The position numbers were made by a program, and so were the translations under genes. This document shows positions 11,117-22,871 of a stretch of 64,000 bases of DNA, one piece after another. Location: NCBI GenBank assembly GCA_023374045.1, contig CM041779.1, forward strand, positions 271,160,062 through 271,224,061, written 5' to 3'. Each line of letters opens with the position of its first letter. The first letter of the stretch is position 1. The notes under the pieces are model-generated. The model did no database searches. It was given only the letters and a program-made list of their open reading frames with translations, and had not been told where the DNA came from. Source of the stretch: Limonium bicolor (lineage: Eukaryota; Streptophyta; Magnoliopsida; Caryophyllales; Plumbaginaceae).

Positions 11117-14100
11117 CTACTGCTGTTGTGCTCGGCAGCTGTTTGCCTTGTCTCTAAGCTCTTCAAAAGCTGACATTGTTTCACCATCGAAACCACCAGC
11201 AAACTGTAAAACAGAGAGAATTAAGAAACTTTCATACATCTTCGTGGTACTACCTTAGTTGGATAGAATGAGAAGTTTACTACAGACTGACCTGGTGAAC
11301 CCGAAAAGCAAACCTTACACCATGAACAACAAGCTCTTCTTCTTCAGAGCTGCCAAAACGTCCAATAGCTTCAAGCTCAGCTGAGACTCTTCTCATATAT
11401 TTCATGGCAAGTTTCACAGAGGCTAACTTGATCTACAACAACATGAGAAAGGATAGTTTCAGTAGCAATTTGACTTTGTACAAAATTATTCATGTGTAGA
11501 GATTTTCTTGCTAGAAGAGGTCCACCTATAGCCTACAGAGCACGATGATGCTTTTCCAAACATAGAACATTGTTTAAAGTGGAAAGCTCGGAGTTAGATG
11601 GAAAAGAGTACATAATAAAAAAGGTTAAGCAGGGTTAACATTTTACCACTATTCTTTACGGTGACCCTTCCTTTTATTACCCAAAACTAACTTAATCTCG
11701 TTTAACACCAATCTAAACACGCCATAATAGTACAGTTCATTCCAAGCCAAATTCTAACCCGGCACATCAATCCAACCATATTACTTGGCATATTGGGTTG
11801 AATCAATTTTTTGTGAGCAGAATTAATAATTGGCTGACAATTCTACATCTCTAAAATGTGCTATACATATCACAAACGTGCCCAATTGAAAAGGAAAAAG
11901 GTTGCACCATTAGATCCCGAGTCATTAATGAGAAAAATGGCAACTGACAACATCACTCTCCTCCAGCCTCTATCTTCTTCAAAAGAGGTACCAAGATAAA
12001 ATATAACCTCCATAATCAGTTCCTGAGTAACACGTCAATCAAAACAGTTCTTGACCAAATGACAAGCACCTCTACATCAGCTTCCTTCTTTCAGATCACT
12101 GGGGGTGCAAAAGAATTTGGCACGGTCCACCATGTCCAAATTAATTAGGCCGTCAATCTTACTAGTAATGTTTTTTTAACGTATTCATTAATCTTAAACA
12201 CCGAGTACTAGTATTTATAAAAAGGGGGTCTGTCTAGGAAGGAACTCGAGTCAAGGACGATGATTCACTATTTTAATATCGTCATTTTGCGTTGGTCCAT
12301 GTGGATTCATAATAAGACAAAAGTTCTTATATTATACGTACTATAATCTTTCACTAAGCTTCAAAAAAGACGAGCATATATCTGGGATTCCTCTCACATG
12401 TGCGGATGCACGCTTGGCCGTAGGTACCCGGTACATTAATCTCTCTACCCCATTTTGTCATCTACCATTTAACCAATACTATCATAATACTATGCATTGC
12501 ATACGAACAGAGTACCCCAATTAAATTACTAGAAAAAGATCAGCAAGTCCATTATTAAACCACACATCACACTGGCCATACATATTGAACAAGATAAGAA
12601 AACCAATTATAGCAAGACGATAATAAACCCACATCAGAGACAAAGGTGATCGTACCTGGCTAACAAGTCCAGTCTCAAGCATCCAATCTACGGGAATGTG
12701 AAATGATTTGAACCGAGTAGAAGCGGATTCCTTTAAACGAGAAAGGTTATACAATCCATGCTCCAGTCTGTACACAAAAACCAATCGCTCTATTGTAAAA
12801 ACAGCAGTACAAGACTTAAAGAGATACTAAACAAGCCCATGTTTTGGGGTCTACATACTTTTCAAGTAGAGTTTGCATCTTCTTGAGAGCAGAAGAATAG
12901 GGCTGTCTGGCATTGTCAATAAATCCAGACGCTTCTGCCTCTAGCTTCTTCAGATCACAATACTCGAAAGCAGCTTCTCTTAGAGCATCAGCCTTTTGCT
13001 CAGGCCAATCAAAGTGTTTCAAAACGCTCTTTCGTCACCTATAAAATATAATGACAGTCAAGATTAATGTAGTTGAATAAGGATTTGGAATTTAAGGTAC
13101 AGTATGGAATCATAACATCAGAGATAGATACTTCTAGATAGTCACGTACCAAGTAGGAGAGCTCATCATCAAGCCACTTGACAAACTTCACCACATCTTC
13201 AATGTCAGTGTAAGAGGCACTCTCCACCTCTTTGATCAAGTATCTAATGAAGTCTCCTTGGGTTTCTACATCTGTTTTGATCTGTTGATGTATCCGATTG
13301 TCAAATAAACAAAGATTGGTTAATCAAAAGCAAACAAAATTGAAATCTCTGTTAACAAATCTTAATCAATAATGATTAAAGTAAAACAAGCAGTTTCAAT
13401 CGAACACAAATGACCAGGGATTCTGATGTAATAACGGCTACAATTTTGAAATTGGAAGTAGTACATTATAATGCTAAAATAGATCAGACAAAAACCCAAA
13501 GGCTAAGAGTTGTATTAATTAATCGGTAATCACATCAATAACAACAACCACCCTTCATAATTATCAACCGATAAAAACAACTTCCTTTGAGTGATTAGCT
13601 AAAACGACGAGACCATCATCACTTGCCAAATCTGTCGGATAAGACGAGCCAAAATTTTTAGGAAAAGAAACAAGAAATGGACAAGCCACAACAGTAAAGA
13701 CAAGTTTTGATACTGCTCTGCACTATGCTGCGTCGTTTTCAATTTATGGCAAAAACCAACCCAACGAGTGGGGGCCAAAACAGCAAATAGTTATTAAAAT
13801 AAACACACTCACCGCTAGTAAATACGCTGACCGGTTCTCAATCTCTCCGACGAGGTCACGAGCGTTTGAAGCCGTGACATCCGCCATACCGGCACCGGAT
13901 TCCCGTCGTGAGTCACGCCGCATAAGAGAATGATAAAATTCCACCACTTCCGGCACTCGTCTCACTTTCGCTTGACTTGTTCTTGAACCTTTGGACGGTA
14001 GAGGAGGAGGTGGCGGCGGAGGAGCAGATTTGGAGGATGATGGCGGAGGTGGTGGTGGTGGTGGTGGAGGAGGTACTGATTTTACTGCAGGCGGAGGAGG

Positions 14101-15153
14101 AGGAGGTGGGGGTATGGGAATGTTACTCCGTTTGTCTGTGAATTTCTGACTATCGGACGATGAGGAGGAGGAAGAAGAAGAAGGTGATACCAACGACTCG
14201 GATGAAGTAGATGAGCTCGTTGCTGGCATTGACAGCGGTTTTGGAGGCGGTTTAGGGACTCTTGGAACGCGAGAACGAGTGATGGAAAGTGATGAGTCTG
14301 ATGTTCCTGGTAACTCCTCGGAGTTTGATCGTGAATGTCTCGGTCTCTCACAGTCGGAAAACTCATCGCGTTTTGATTCCCGACCTGATACTCTGAAGCT
14401 CTCGCTATGTCCAACAAAGATTGAAGATGAAGAGGCAGCTTCGACAGGTTTAGAGATTCTCTTGCTTGTGCTTAAACTCCTCATCAAATTCGACTTTGAA
14501 GAGATCTCTATTAGACCTTGGATTCTCTGCGTCGCGGATACCTCTTCGGTCTCAACACCGGTAGTCATTGTTGTTGTCGTCATTTTTTTTTTTTTGTCAG
14601 ACGCCGAAGAGGCCATCTCTACTAGCTTTCGCTTCGTTTCTTCGAGTTCAAACCGTAACTCCTCAATAATCTTCTCCTTTTGTCTCTTCTCATCATTCAA
14701 CCTAGCTTTAACAAGGTCAAGTTCCTCTTCAAGCCTGTTATTATCAGTCACTAGATTCTCGATTCTCCTCGCTCTAATCTCGATCTCAATATTCTTGGAG
14801 GAGATCTCTTCCTCTAAGAGTGGGACAATAGCGGCGGTTTCTCTGCATAGTTTTTGTTCGAGTACCTCCGTTTTAAGGCGATCCTTGAGCTCCTCGACGA
14901 GTCGGAGGAGTTCCGCTACGTCAGGTGGACGTGGCTGGACTTGAGCAGATGCGCGTGGGAAGTATACACCGAAAGAGCGGCCAAATACATTCGTCTTCTG
15001 GTTGGAGGTTTTGTTGTTGTTAGGAATGGTGGTTCCGCCACCAGAGCTAGAAGAAGGTAAGGGTGGTTTAGGTGGAGGTGGTGTGGTGGGTTTGGGACGA
15101 GTAGAGGGTGATTTCTGTAATCCCATTGTTAGTTTCACTTTACCTGCTACCAT
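11117..15153 (-). CDS. CHUP1-like protein (chloroplast unusual positioning 1-like / IPGA1-like), six exons
   Basis: Exons: 13813-15153, 13150-13281, 12859-13038 (or 13028), 12656-12767, 11292-11432, 11117-11203; all introns are GT-AG. The start is ATG 15153 (MVAGKVKLTMG), the stop TAG 11117-11119. Exon 1 encodes 447 residues: a basic Pro-rich N-terminus, coiled coil about 77-185, a Ser-rich linker, polyproline tracts about 346-384, then the start of the conserved C-terminal domain (VPEVVEFYHSLMRRDSR). Later exons give DIEDVVKFVKWLDDELSYL, LKHFDWPEQKADALREAAFE, IPVDWMLETG and GVRFAFRVHQ..FAGGFDGETM, all CHUP1-family hallmarks. Family members act in actin-dependent chloroplast anchoring or at cortical microtubules (known); this protein lacks the long N-terminal part of CHUP1 itself. 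About 660 aa. The start of exon 3 is disrupted: the usual acceptor leads to a stop, while an AG 10 nt downstream keeps frame (see findings). Confidence 0.9.
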
Positions 15154-17312
15154 TATTGGGGAGAGGTGATGTAGTGAGCAGATTTCTTTGTATATCTTTC
15201 AAGAATTTGTTAGTTGTGCCCACTGTCCTTCCGTTTCCGATCGGGCAGATAGAAGGATAGATGTCGCTTTCCTGAGCTGTCTGCTTCAACGAGACGGGGA
15301 GAGGTGATGGGGGAAATGAGAGAGGAAGAAGTAAAGACTACTACTCACTATTGTGGAGTGAGTGAGTTACTACGAGTGTGGATGGAGTGAGTTACTACTG
15401 TAGAGTGAGTTGCGGTGACTGGTTATCCAGAAACATGTAAGAAATGGGAGGAGGGAGGGAGAGAGACAGGGGTCTGGATGGCGCAGAGAACGAGGAACGG
15501 TCGTCTTTCATAAAATGCCAATTTTTGAAAGAAAATGGATTTAAGATGGAGGTGGTGGAAGGGATTTCATCTGACCAGAAAAGAGCCGTTCGAATTAAAG
15601 CAAGCTAACACACTTTATTTTCCTTTTTTTTAAAAAATCCTTTCACTGATACGGAGATTGTTTTTATGGTAGTTTTAGGTGATTGGGAATGTTTGAGCTC
15701 ATGGATAAGTGAATCAGGGACATGAGATATGACTGGTAAGGTGAAATGCGGAATTAAGGCAAACGGGACAATGAATTCTACATTCAGGAGACGTTCACTT
15801 CCGTTTTACTTTTTAATACATGTGAGTAGCATTCGAGGTGATTCTTGTATATATGTATTTTTCCTTAGAATTTTTAAAATAGAAAAAAGATTAGTATACT
15901 TGGTTGTATGGAGAGAGCATTTTCGATTCCACATGTCTTGTTGATAAAAAATACGTATTATAAATATGATAAAAGATACTATGATTATATATAAGTAGGT
16001 AGACTAAGTAATATATTTAATTTTTATCTAATTTTTTTTATTAATTTAAAAAATAAAATAAACGGGTCCGGGTTGACTCTGTTAGCTTTGAACCCCTAAA
16101 TTGGTAACATTCCCGACTTTAAATGGGTCATAATCGGAAAAGCTATTTTTTGTTATGGTCTTATCTAATTGCCTGAAGTGATTACCTCTCGGGCATGGCA
16201 GCTTGGAAGTGAAAATTTCTAGAAAGGGTATCATACTTTCATTTTCCATTCCTTCCTTTTTTTTTAAAGGAAATTTTCCGTCCTTTCATGTTCAGTTTTT
16301 TTATTTTATCATTTAGTCTACTTGTCTTTTTCCTGTTCTCTCTCTTCTTGTTTTCCTGTCTTGTTTTTTAAAAAGAACAGTATATAGTATGGGAAAGAGT
16401 AAATTATACTTGGTAAAATGTAGTTCCTTTTGTAAAGTAAGTCTAATTATTAATAAGTGAATTTGACTGCAGTCAAGCAGCTTTTATTTTCTCTTTCTTT
16501 TTAGTAATTGAGTACTGTGCAATTAAATTTCATAATATACTTTTGTGAGTTTAATTTAAAACCCTTCAAAAAGATGGTTTTGGAAAAGATTATGTACTAT
16601 AAAGTATTAAAGTTGTCCTAAGATATGCTTTCAAAAAAAAAAAAAGAGTTGTCCTTAAGATAAATGTGTCTTCAAGTATGTATCAATCTTTCTTTTCCAC
16701 AACTGAATTTCCCGCGAACTTGTGCGCCACATAATCAATTGGTAAAAGTTTGTTATAAGTTGTGATTCCAAAACCAAACTTTATAAGAGAACAAGGAATA
16801 TTACCGAAAATATACAATACTAGAAGGTGACAAATATTACTATATAATAAAGTAGGCTTTGACCTTTACCAATACTAATAATGGACTTTAAAGTTTCCTT
16901 TTTCCAATTAACTACTCTAATTTTCCTATTTTCCTATTAACCACTCTAAAGTACTAGTAGTACCTTTCAAAGGCTCCGCAATAAACTCATGCTATAACAT
17001 ATGATAAGGCATGGCCGTACATGTGGGTAGATGTTTAGTTAGCTCCTACGTTGTATAGAGTTCCCAACTCGGATTTGACCAAAAGTGTCCAGCCACATGA
17101 CATGAAGACTTATAGTATCTTTTTTTTTCATTTCTTTTTTCATTTTTGCTTTGATTATATCGAGAATCTAGCTAAGCTAGGAGCCTTGGAGTCATTAGAG
17201 GCGCACTTTAGCTGATCTAGTTGATTAATCACAGACACATAAAGACTTAAGACACACAAAGACTTTTTTTAGAAAGCAATGTGGTAGATAATTTCATGAT
17301 CTATACGTTTAT
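15154..17312. other. Upstream region of the CHUP1-like gene
   Basis: Presumed 5' UTR and promoter on the minus strand, with no second gene. A short repeat of 'gagtgagttactac' type occurs three times at 15352-15413. Several homopurine, poly-T and AT-rich stretches are seen from 15900 to 17150. No transposon ends were recognised and no TATA box could be assigned with confidence. Confidence 0.4.
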
Positions 17313-17350
17313 TGATCAATAAGTTTCTTACAACGACAACTATTGATAAT
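17313..17350. repeat. 38-bp direct repeat, copy 1
   Basis: Starts 'tgatcaataagtttctta'; identical to 17605-17642. The two copies flank the MITE at 17362-17567. Confidence 0.95.
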
Positions 17351-17361
17351 TAGGGGCCTTA

Positions 17362-17567
17362 GGGCATCCACAATAACAAAAGTGGATTCCACCCACTAAC
17401 AAATATTATTTTATTACATCCTCTCATAATCTCTCTCTCTTTACCTAGGTTCTCTAAAAAGATGGTGTCTTAGTTAAGAACCCCTCTCACATCTTCTCTC
17501 CTCCACCTCATCATTTTCTTTTTCTTTTTTAACACTATGGGTGGAATCCACACCATTGTGGATGCCC
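17362..17567. mobile_element. Tourist-like (PIF/Harbinger) MITE, 206 bp
   Basis: Terminal inverted repeats GGGCATCCACAAT and ATTGTGGATGCCC, extended by an inner GTGGATTCCACCC/GGGTGGAATCCAC pair. A 3-bp target-site duplication TTA flanks it at 17359-17361 and 17568-17570, as for PIF/Harbinger elements. The interior is CT-rich and non-coding. Confidence 0.92.
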
Positions 17568-17604
17568 TTAGAGAATCTTGTGTGATCCGTAGGGTAAAAG
17601 ACAA

Positions 17605-17642
17605 TGATCAATAAGTTTCTTACAACGACAACTATTGATAAT
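17605..17642. repeat. 38-bp direct repeat, copy 2
   Basis: Identical to 17313-17350, 292 bp away, on the other side of the Tourist-like MITE. Confidence 0.95.
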
Positions 17643-18479
17643 GGCCATAAATTTATAAAAAAAAATTGAACATAAACAACATATTATATTAAACACATAA
17701 ATCTAGTACAAATTTCGGGATATCACTACACGAGATAGCTTCCCACCCTCGTCCCTCTAGCTACATTTGCAAGCATATAGGCTCTGTTTGATCTCCACGA
17801 TGGAGTAGATTAATCTACTTTTGGATAAAGTCACTTCCAAATGTCACTATTTAATTGGTTACAGATTAACCAGATAATGGTTTGACATTCTCCTATTCGT
17901 TAACTACATGGGCATTAATATGAACGCTGGTTTTTGCTGCGTTTGCAACAAACTTCGAACGGAGCCATAGGCACTAATATTGACATACCTCAGAACATAT
18001 CCACATTAAAAAAATTGACATTTACCTTACGCTTCCTAGTCTTGATCAAAACATCCTCAATTTACCATTTAGTTCTCTGTCCCCAGGAGAAACTTTACAA
18101 CTTGCAAATAGTCAGACTGTAGTCTGATTTTTCTTAAGCCCGTCCTTTTAGCAACATGAGTACCAAAATGTAAAGCTTTCACAAGCATCGGTATGTGTGG
18201 GCCTTCAATGTTCTTCATTCCTACAGCTACTACTACTTGCTTGTTCTTACAAAGTACCCCAAGCCCTCTACCATCACTATTGCAGCAACACTTGCATCCA
18301 TAAAAGTGTATGTTACATCTTGTAAAGGCACGAGAGAGTCACCATCCAATGATACAACCAGTGTGTGGAACATGTGGTTTGATTCGCAAGCATAAAATTG
18401 TCAAATACTACTAAAAGACTTGTTACCGATAGTCACATACCTGTCGTTGAGTGGTTTTTGAGGTCGAGACTCCCAACTT
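17643..18479 (-). other. Probable 3' untranslated/terminal part of copia element F
   Basis: Lies just downstream (minus strand) of the RNase H end of copia pol F. Short ORFs here show no family resemblance. A polypurine tract or LTR boundary could not be placed, so how much belongs to F is unknown. Confidence 0.3.
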
Positions 18480-18802
18480 AATTGACAAAAATCATGCCAT
18501 GATCTTGGTGAATCTCTCCCTACTAAGTGGCTTTGTGAAAATGTTTGTAAATTGTTTTTCGGTTGAAATACACTTTAAAAACACCAACTCCTTTTCACAA
18601 CAATCCTTAAAAAATGATGTTTTATATCAATGTGTTTAGTTCGTGAATGATGCAGTGGATTTTTGGATATGAAAATTGCAATAGTATTATCACACATAAT
18701 TGGAAGTGCACCTGTTTTGACACCATAGTCGCCAGTTTACTGTTTAAGCCATAGAAGTTGAGCACGACAACTTGCTGCGGCTATGTACTCTGACGCTACA
18801 GT

Positions 18803-19901
18803 CACTGGTGCGGACGGAGGCATAAACACGGTCGAAACCGCTCAAAAATGATGGTTTTGAACCGTCTTTTATACCCCCGTCGTTTTTGTCAACTATCTTA
18901 AGCGACGGTTTGAAAACCGTCTTTTAAGATGTCTTTAAGCGACGGTTTTGTTGAACCGTCTTTTAAAAGCTCCGGAACGTAAAAAAAATGAATCTAGTCT
19001 AATGCGACTAGATTAATTTCTATTCTGTAGTGGTGATTCGAACTCACGACCGATGATACCCACACACCCACACACGCGTCCCTCAACCACTAGACTACAA
19101 CATCAAACTCGTTCATTTTATGAACAAAACACATATGTAGCAATTATATATAACTTAATATTTTAATTATTGGAATTTTAATTCTAATTTTTGTTCACTC
19201 CTATACAAATTATAATAAGTAGTAAGACATCGTAATAGGTAAATAAGCATCGTATTATATACATACTAAAGATATTATAAGATTACATATATGTACATAT
19301 AGTTATAATGTTAATATATAAACAGACTAATTTACTAATAGTAAAATTAAATGCTAATAAAAATATACATTTTATAAATTATATATATCATCAATATCTC
19401 ACACCTATTTTATGAAGTTTAACCAACATGTAAACTAATTTAAATATTTATTACTCTATACTATTTTCAGACTTTGTTTATTTATGTTTTTAAACATATT
19501 TTAAAGGACAGTTTATTATTAACTGTGTCTTTTAACATATTTTAAAAGATAGTTTCCACCAACCGTCGCTTATTAAGTTCATTCCACGCCCGTCTACCTG
19601 TTTTAAAAGACGGTTTCCGATAAACCGTCACTTAAGGTCATTTCGCGCGCGCCGCGCCAAGTATCTTAAATGACGGTTCGCCTGAAACCGTCGTTTAAGT
19701 TCTATTTTAAACGATCACCCTGAAACCGTCATTTAAGATACTTTGGCGCGCTGAAATCAAACACGTAAACGACGGTTTCAGGCGAACCGTCATTTAAGAT
19801 GTCTTTAAGTTGCGCGCGCATATCCAACAGGCTTAAAGACGGTTTTCACTAGAACCGTCATTTATAGAGACCGTTTTTTTTTTATATTTTTTCCACTAGT
19901 G
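18803..19901. mobile_element. Non-autonomous CACTA (En/Spm-like) element, 1099 bp
   Basis: Ends are CACTGGTGCGGA (left) and, read inward from the right, CACTAGTGGAAA. A 3-bp target-site duplication AGT lies at 18800-18802 and 19902-19904, and removing the element rejoins the RNase H reading of copia F (STVASEYIAAAS). Subterminal zones carry at least eight copies of GACGGTT/AACCGTC words, many as dyads followed by TTTAAG, typical of CACTA subterminal repeats that bind transposase (known). There is no transposase ORF. A tRNA-like segment is included at 18981-19101. Confidence 0.92.
18981..19101 (-). ncRNA. Putative Pol III (tRNA/SINE-like) unit inside the CACTA element
   Basis: On the minus strand an A-box-like TAGTCTAGTGG (19087-19097) is followed about 45 nt later by a B-box-like GTTCGAATC (19035-19043). 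Then come a perfect 9-bp hairpin (AATCTAGTC/GACTAGATT, 18991-19014) and a T8 run (18981-18988) that would stop Pol III. It does not fold as an intact tRNA. Transcription is inferred, not shown. Confidence 0.4.
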
Positions 19902-20550
19902 AGTTGAGATGACAACACTTTGTTGTTTCTTTGACCTCAAGCTATAAGACATGAGCCTACAAAGAAGCAGTCCTTGAGGTGTTTTTCTGTTTGTTATGGA
20001 CCCGCCATAATCTACATCTGAGTAACATACTATATCACAGTTAATATAAGATGGATAAAATAAGCCAAGGTCAGAGGATCCTTGAGATATCTAAGGATCC
20101 TTTTGACAATTGTTAGGTGACTTTCTCTAGGATCAGCTTGAAACCTAGCACACAAGCAAACACACACATTATGTCAGGTCTACTTGTTGTTAAATATAAA
20201 AGAGATCCAATCATTTCTCTATAAGACTTTTGGTCAAGCTGTTTATCATCAGTCACAATACCTATCGTTGTAACCAACCGTCATTGGTGTGTCAAATGGT
20301 TTGGAGGATTCCATTCCAAATATCTTGAGTAATTCTTTCACGTACTTCAGTTGAGCGATAGTGATACCTTCAGTATTTTGTTTGATTTGAAGTCCTATGA
20401 AGAACTTCAACTCTCCAAGATCACTCATCTCAAATTCTTTCTTCATCAGCTTCTCAAAGCTTTTGTAGTACTTCTCATTTGATGCTACAAAGATAATGTT
20501 GTCAACATAGACCAGCACTATTAGAAAATCTGCATCATGATTTTACACAA

Positions 20551-22871
20551 TGTAACACCCCAATTATAAACTTCATACTTAATGACTAATTGCAGCGGTA
20601 ATACAACACAACACTTAACTTAATCTTTGGTGTTTTACACGTTGTTAGCCACCCACGTGGCTAACAAGGCTATTACTTACACAATGTACCGGTCTGATGG
20701 ACCAGATTCCCGAGTATTTATACATTACAATACATCCTTTTTTAAACCGAGTCAAACACATTACATTCCAAACTGTACCGAGTATAATACATTCTATTGC
20801 CGATATCAATATTCGGTCTTACACCACTTACAAATACATAAGCAAATTTAAAATATCTACCCAGGCCAAGCTGCTATCCCCATCCTACTCTCGAACGGTA
20901 CAACCACTCCAACGTAACTGAAATGTAATGGGTGGCCCCAAAGGGGCTTAGCACCTTTGCTGGCATGGTAATCGTGCAGCCCGCATAGTACCGGACCACG
21001 CACAACTAATTGTCGTCTGAGCATGCGGTTGATTATATTTAAATCATGCATGAAGAACTATAAACACACAATACAATCAACAGGTAATCAACACTGAAAT
21101 ACATTCATCAAGTATAACACATTAACGTTTAAAGAATCACATTATTTGGTCTTTAGACCATGAGGGCTTTTACTTCAAAAGCTTCATTCTTATTGGTTAA
21201 CACTTATCCATTTTGTTCGGCTACAACCCTCTACTTCTCATACATAAACTTGGTATTGTTTTCAATAATCACATACACGTACATCTTACATTTGTCACAC
21301 AACAATACACATACAACTTAACTCCGGAATGGGTCTCGTGAGGGACCGTACCGGGGTAAGAGTTTAGTGAACTTTTATAGAGCCTAGAGTGATTGGTCCT
21401 CACGTCAAGCTCGATACATAACACATCGTTGTTCTGTTTATCAAACAATAACTTACACAAGGTGTGTCGGATCTAGAGGACCCAAGCACACCGTACACAA
21501 ATCCCCCTAATCCCGAGCATAAGCCAAGGCAGGAGAGCCAGCTATAGGCTCGTGGGAGATTGAATTCCAAGAAGGAAAACAACCATACACAGGAGAGAGT
21601 TGAAACTGATATAGATATCAACTCCCATACATACGCGCGCGACCGGAACTACTGGATTCCTCACCCCCCCCCCCCCCCCCCCCCCAAGTTATACATTGGT
21701 TGGAAGCTCCCTCCATAGGGCTTATCACATCATATCACATTACATTATGGTTATCCAGTTCCAGTTACACACTGAAGGGAGGTACACACATTTACACACA
21801 ACAACAATACGCAATTACACATGAATAGCCGTAGTTAGAACGTTCCCGTAGGTTGGGACGTTAAATCCGAATACTGGTCTCTTATGTGATCCTACAGTCG
21901 GTTAGCTACGGTTAGCACATACTCGAGGTTAAACGGTATCGGGGACAAACGCGGCACATAAATGAATTACTTTAAACTCATTACATGCTTAGTCTTATCT
22001 TATAAAGTCATAAACATCTAGAAAAACAAGTTGGCATACAAGCCGGTGTAACCCGGTAGAACATAGATTGCAAGAAAACCATACCTGTCACCGAGATTTA
22101 CTCTAACGCGTCATATCACGCTCCTCAGGTAATTCCGAACAACTGGTATTATTTCAAATGTTTCTATTAACATCAAGATATTATGGTATGTAAACTACTA
22201 TTACTCCCGTACTTAACCCCGTTGTCCCGTTGTCTTATTTTTACTCATATGGTTTTAAGTTTCAACTTCCACATTCATTCTAACACTTGTTTATACCCCT
22301 AATGACCTTTACATGTCATTAAACAAGTCTTAATTATCATCTAAAACCATCACCAATCAATTCCCCATTAGTAGGTTGCTTAAAAACACATTCTGGGGCA
22401 ATTTTAGACTAGTCCGGGTTTGTGTCCGGGGTTACAAAACCCACCAATCCCGGAATTCACATTCTGCCATGTTTTTACACTGGTCCATGTTTTGTCCGGG
22501 GTTACAGACCCGACCAACCCCTGGGACAAGTTTCTGGCTAATTTTTGAGGTGGTCCGGGTTTGTGTACCTATTTACAACCCGGACCAAGTCTGGAACTGT
22601 AAAATTTGACAGTTTTTGAACTCTAATCCCACATTAATTCTCACTCAATCTTTTCCTAATAATTCCACATCTTTCCAACCATGTTATAACACCTTAAACA
22701 TGCGCTAAACCTCCTTAAATCATTGATCAAACTTTTACCCAACTATTGCTTAATTCTACAATTTTCCACTCTCATTTCTCATTCTCTACACACCATGCAC
22801 ATCATGAACTCTCAAACCATTCCCATGACAGCTTTCTCATCCTTCTCCTAACCATTTGACCATACCACATT
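20551..22871 (-). mobile_element. Element B 3' LTR, distal (3'-end) segment
   Basis: Matches 43988-46283 of the 5' LTR closely. It carries the G-box dyad (20644-20665), a double hairpin (20935-20947), a C22 run at 21664-21685 where the sister LTR has C6, and a three-unit hairpin array at 22411-22594. It is cut at 22871 by copia C (TSD ACATT). Confidence 0.9.
22411..22594 (-). repeat. Three GGTCCGGGTTTGT/ACAAACCCGGACC hairpins in element B 3' LTR
   Basis: Three units with arms of that type around a loop containing GTCCGGGG in the first two. Unit 3 keeps a nearly full stem; units 1 and 2 have decayed. The array occupies the same relative place as the five-hairpin arrays of A and H. Confidence 0.85.

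Larger units (their letters stand above)
18480..20545 (-). pseudogene. Ty1/copia pol F, 3' part: end of reverse transcriptase and RNase H
   Basis: 20249-20518 is open and encodes the copia RT C-terminal part: LVYVDNIIFVASNE (YVDD-type active site as YVDN), MSDLGELKFFIGLQIKQ, YVKELLKIFGM. Downstream, with frameshifts, come SYREMIGSLLYLTTSRPDIM, RILRYLKDPLTLAYF and the RNase H end EYIAAASCRAQLLWLKQ, PIMCDNTIAIFISKNPLHHS, RTKHIDIKHHFLR. The gene is split by a CACTA element at 18803-19901 and, upstream, by element B at 20551-48228. The RT continues on the far side at 48234. The second catalytic Asp is Asn here, and with the stops the copy is dead. Confidence 0.9.

Noticed and set aside
14279..14944. 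221-codon plus-strand ORF
   Set aside because: It is the antisense shadow of exon 1 of the CHUP1-like gene, caused by its biased Ser/Glu/Pro codons.
18981..19101. Functional tRNA gene
   Set aside because: The box motifs are present but no cloverleaf with acceptor stem and anticodon could be formed by eye.
22376..22609. 77-codon ORF in LTR B as a gene
   Set aside because: It lies across the hairpin array and is not kept in the sister LTR at 45780-46010.
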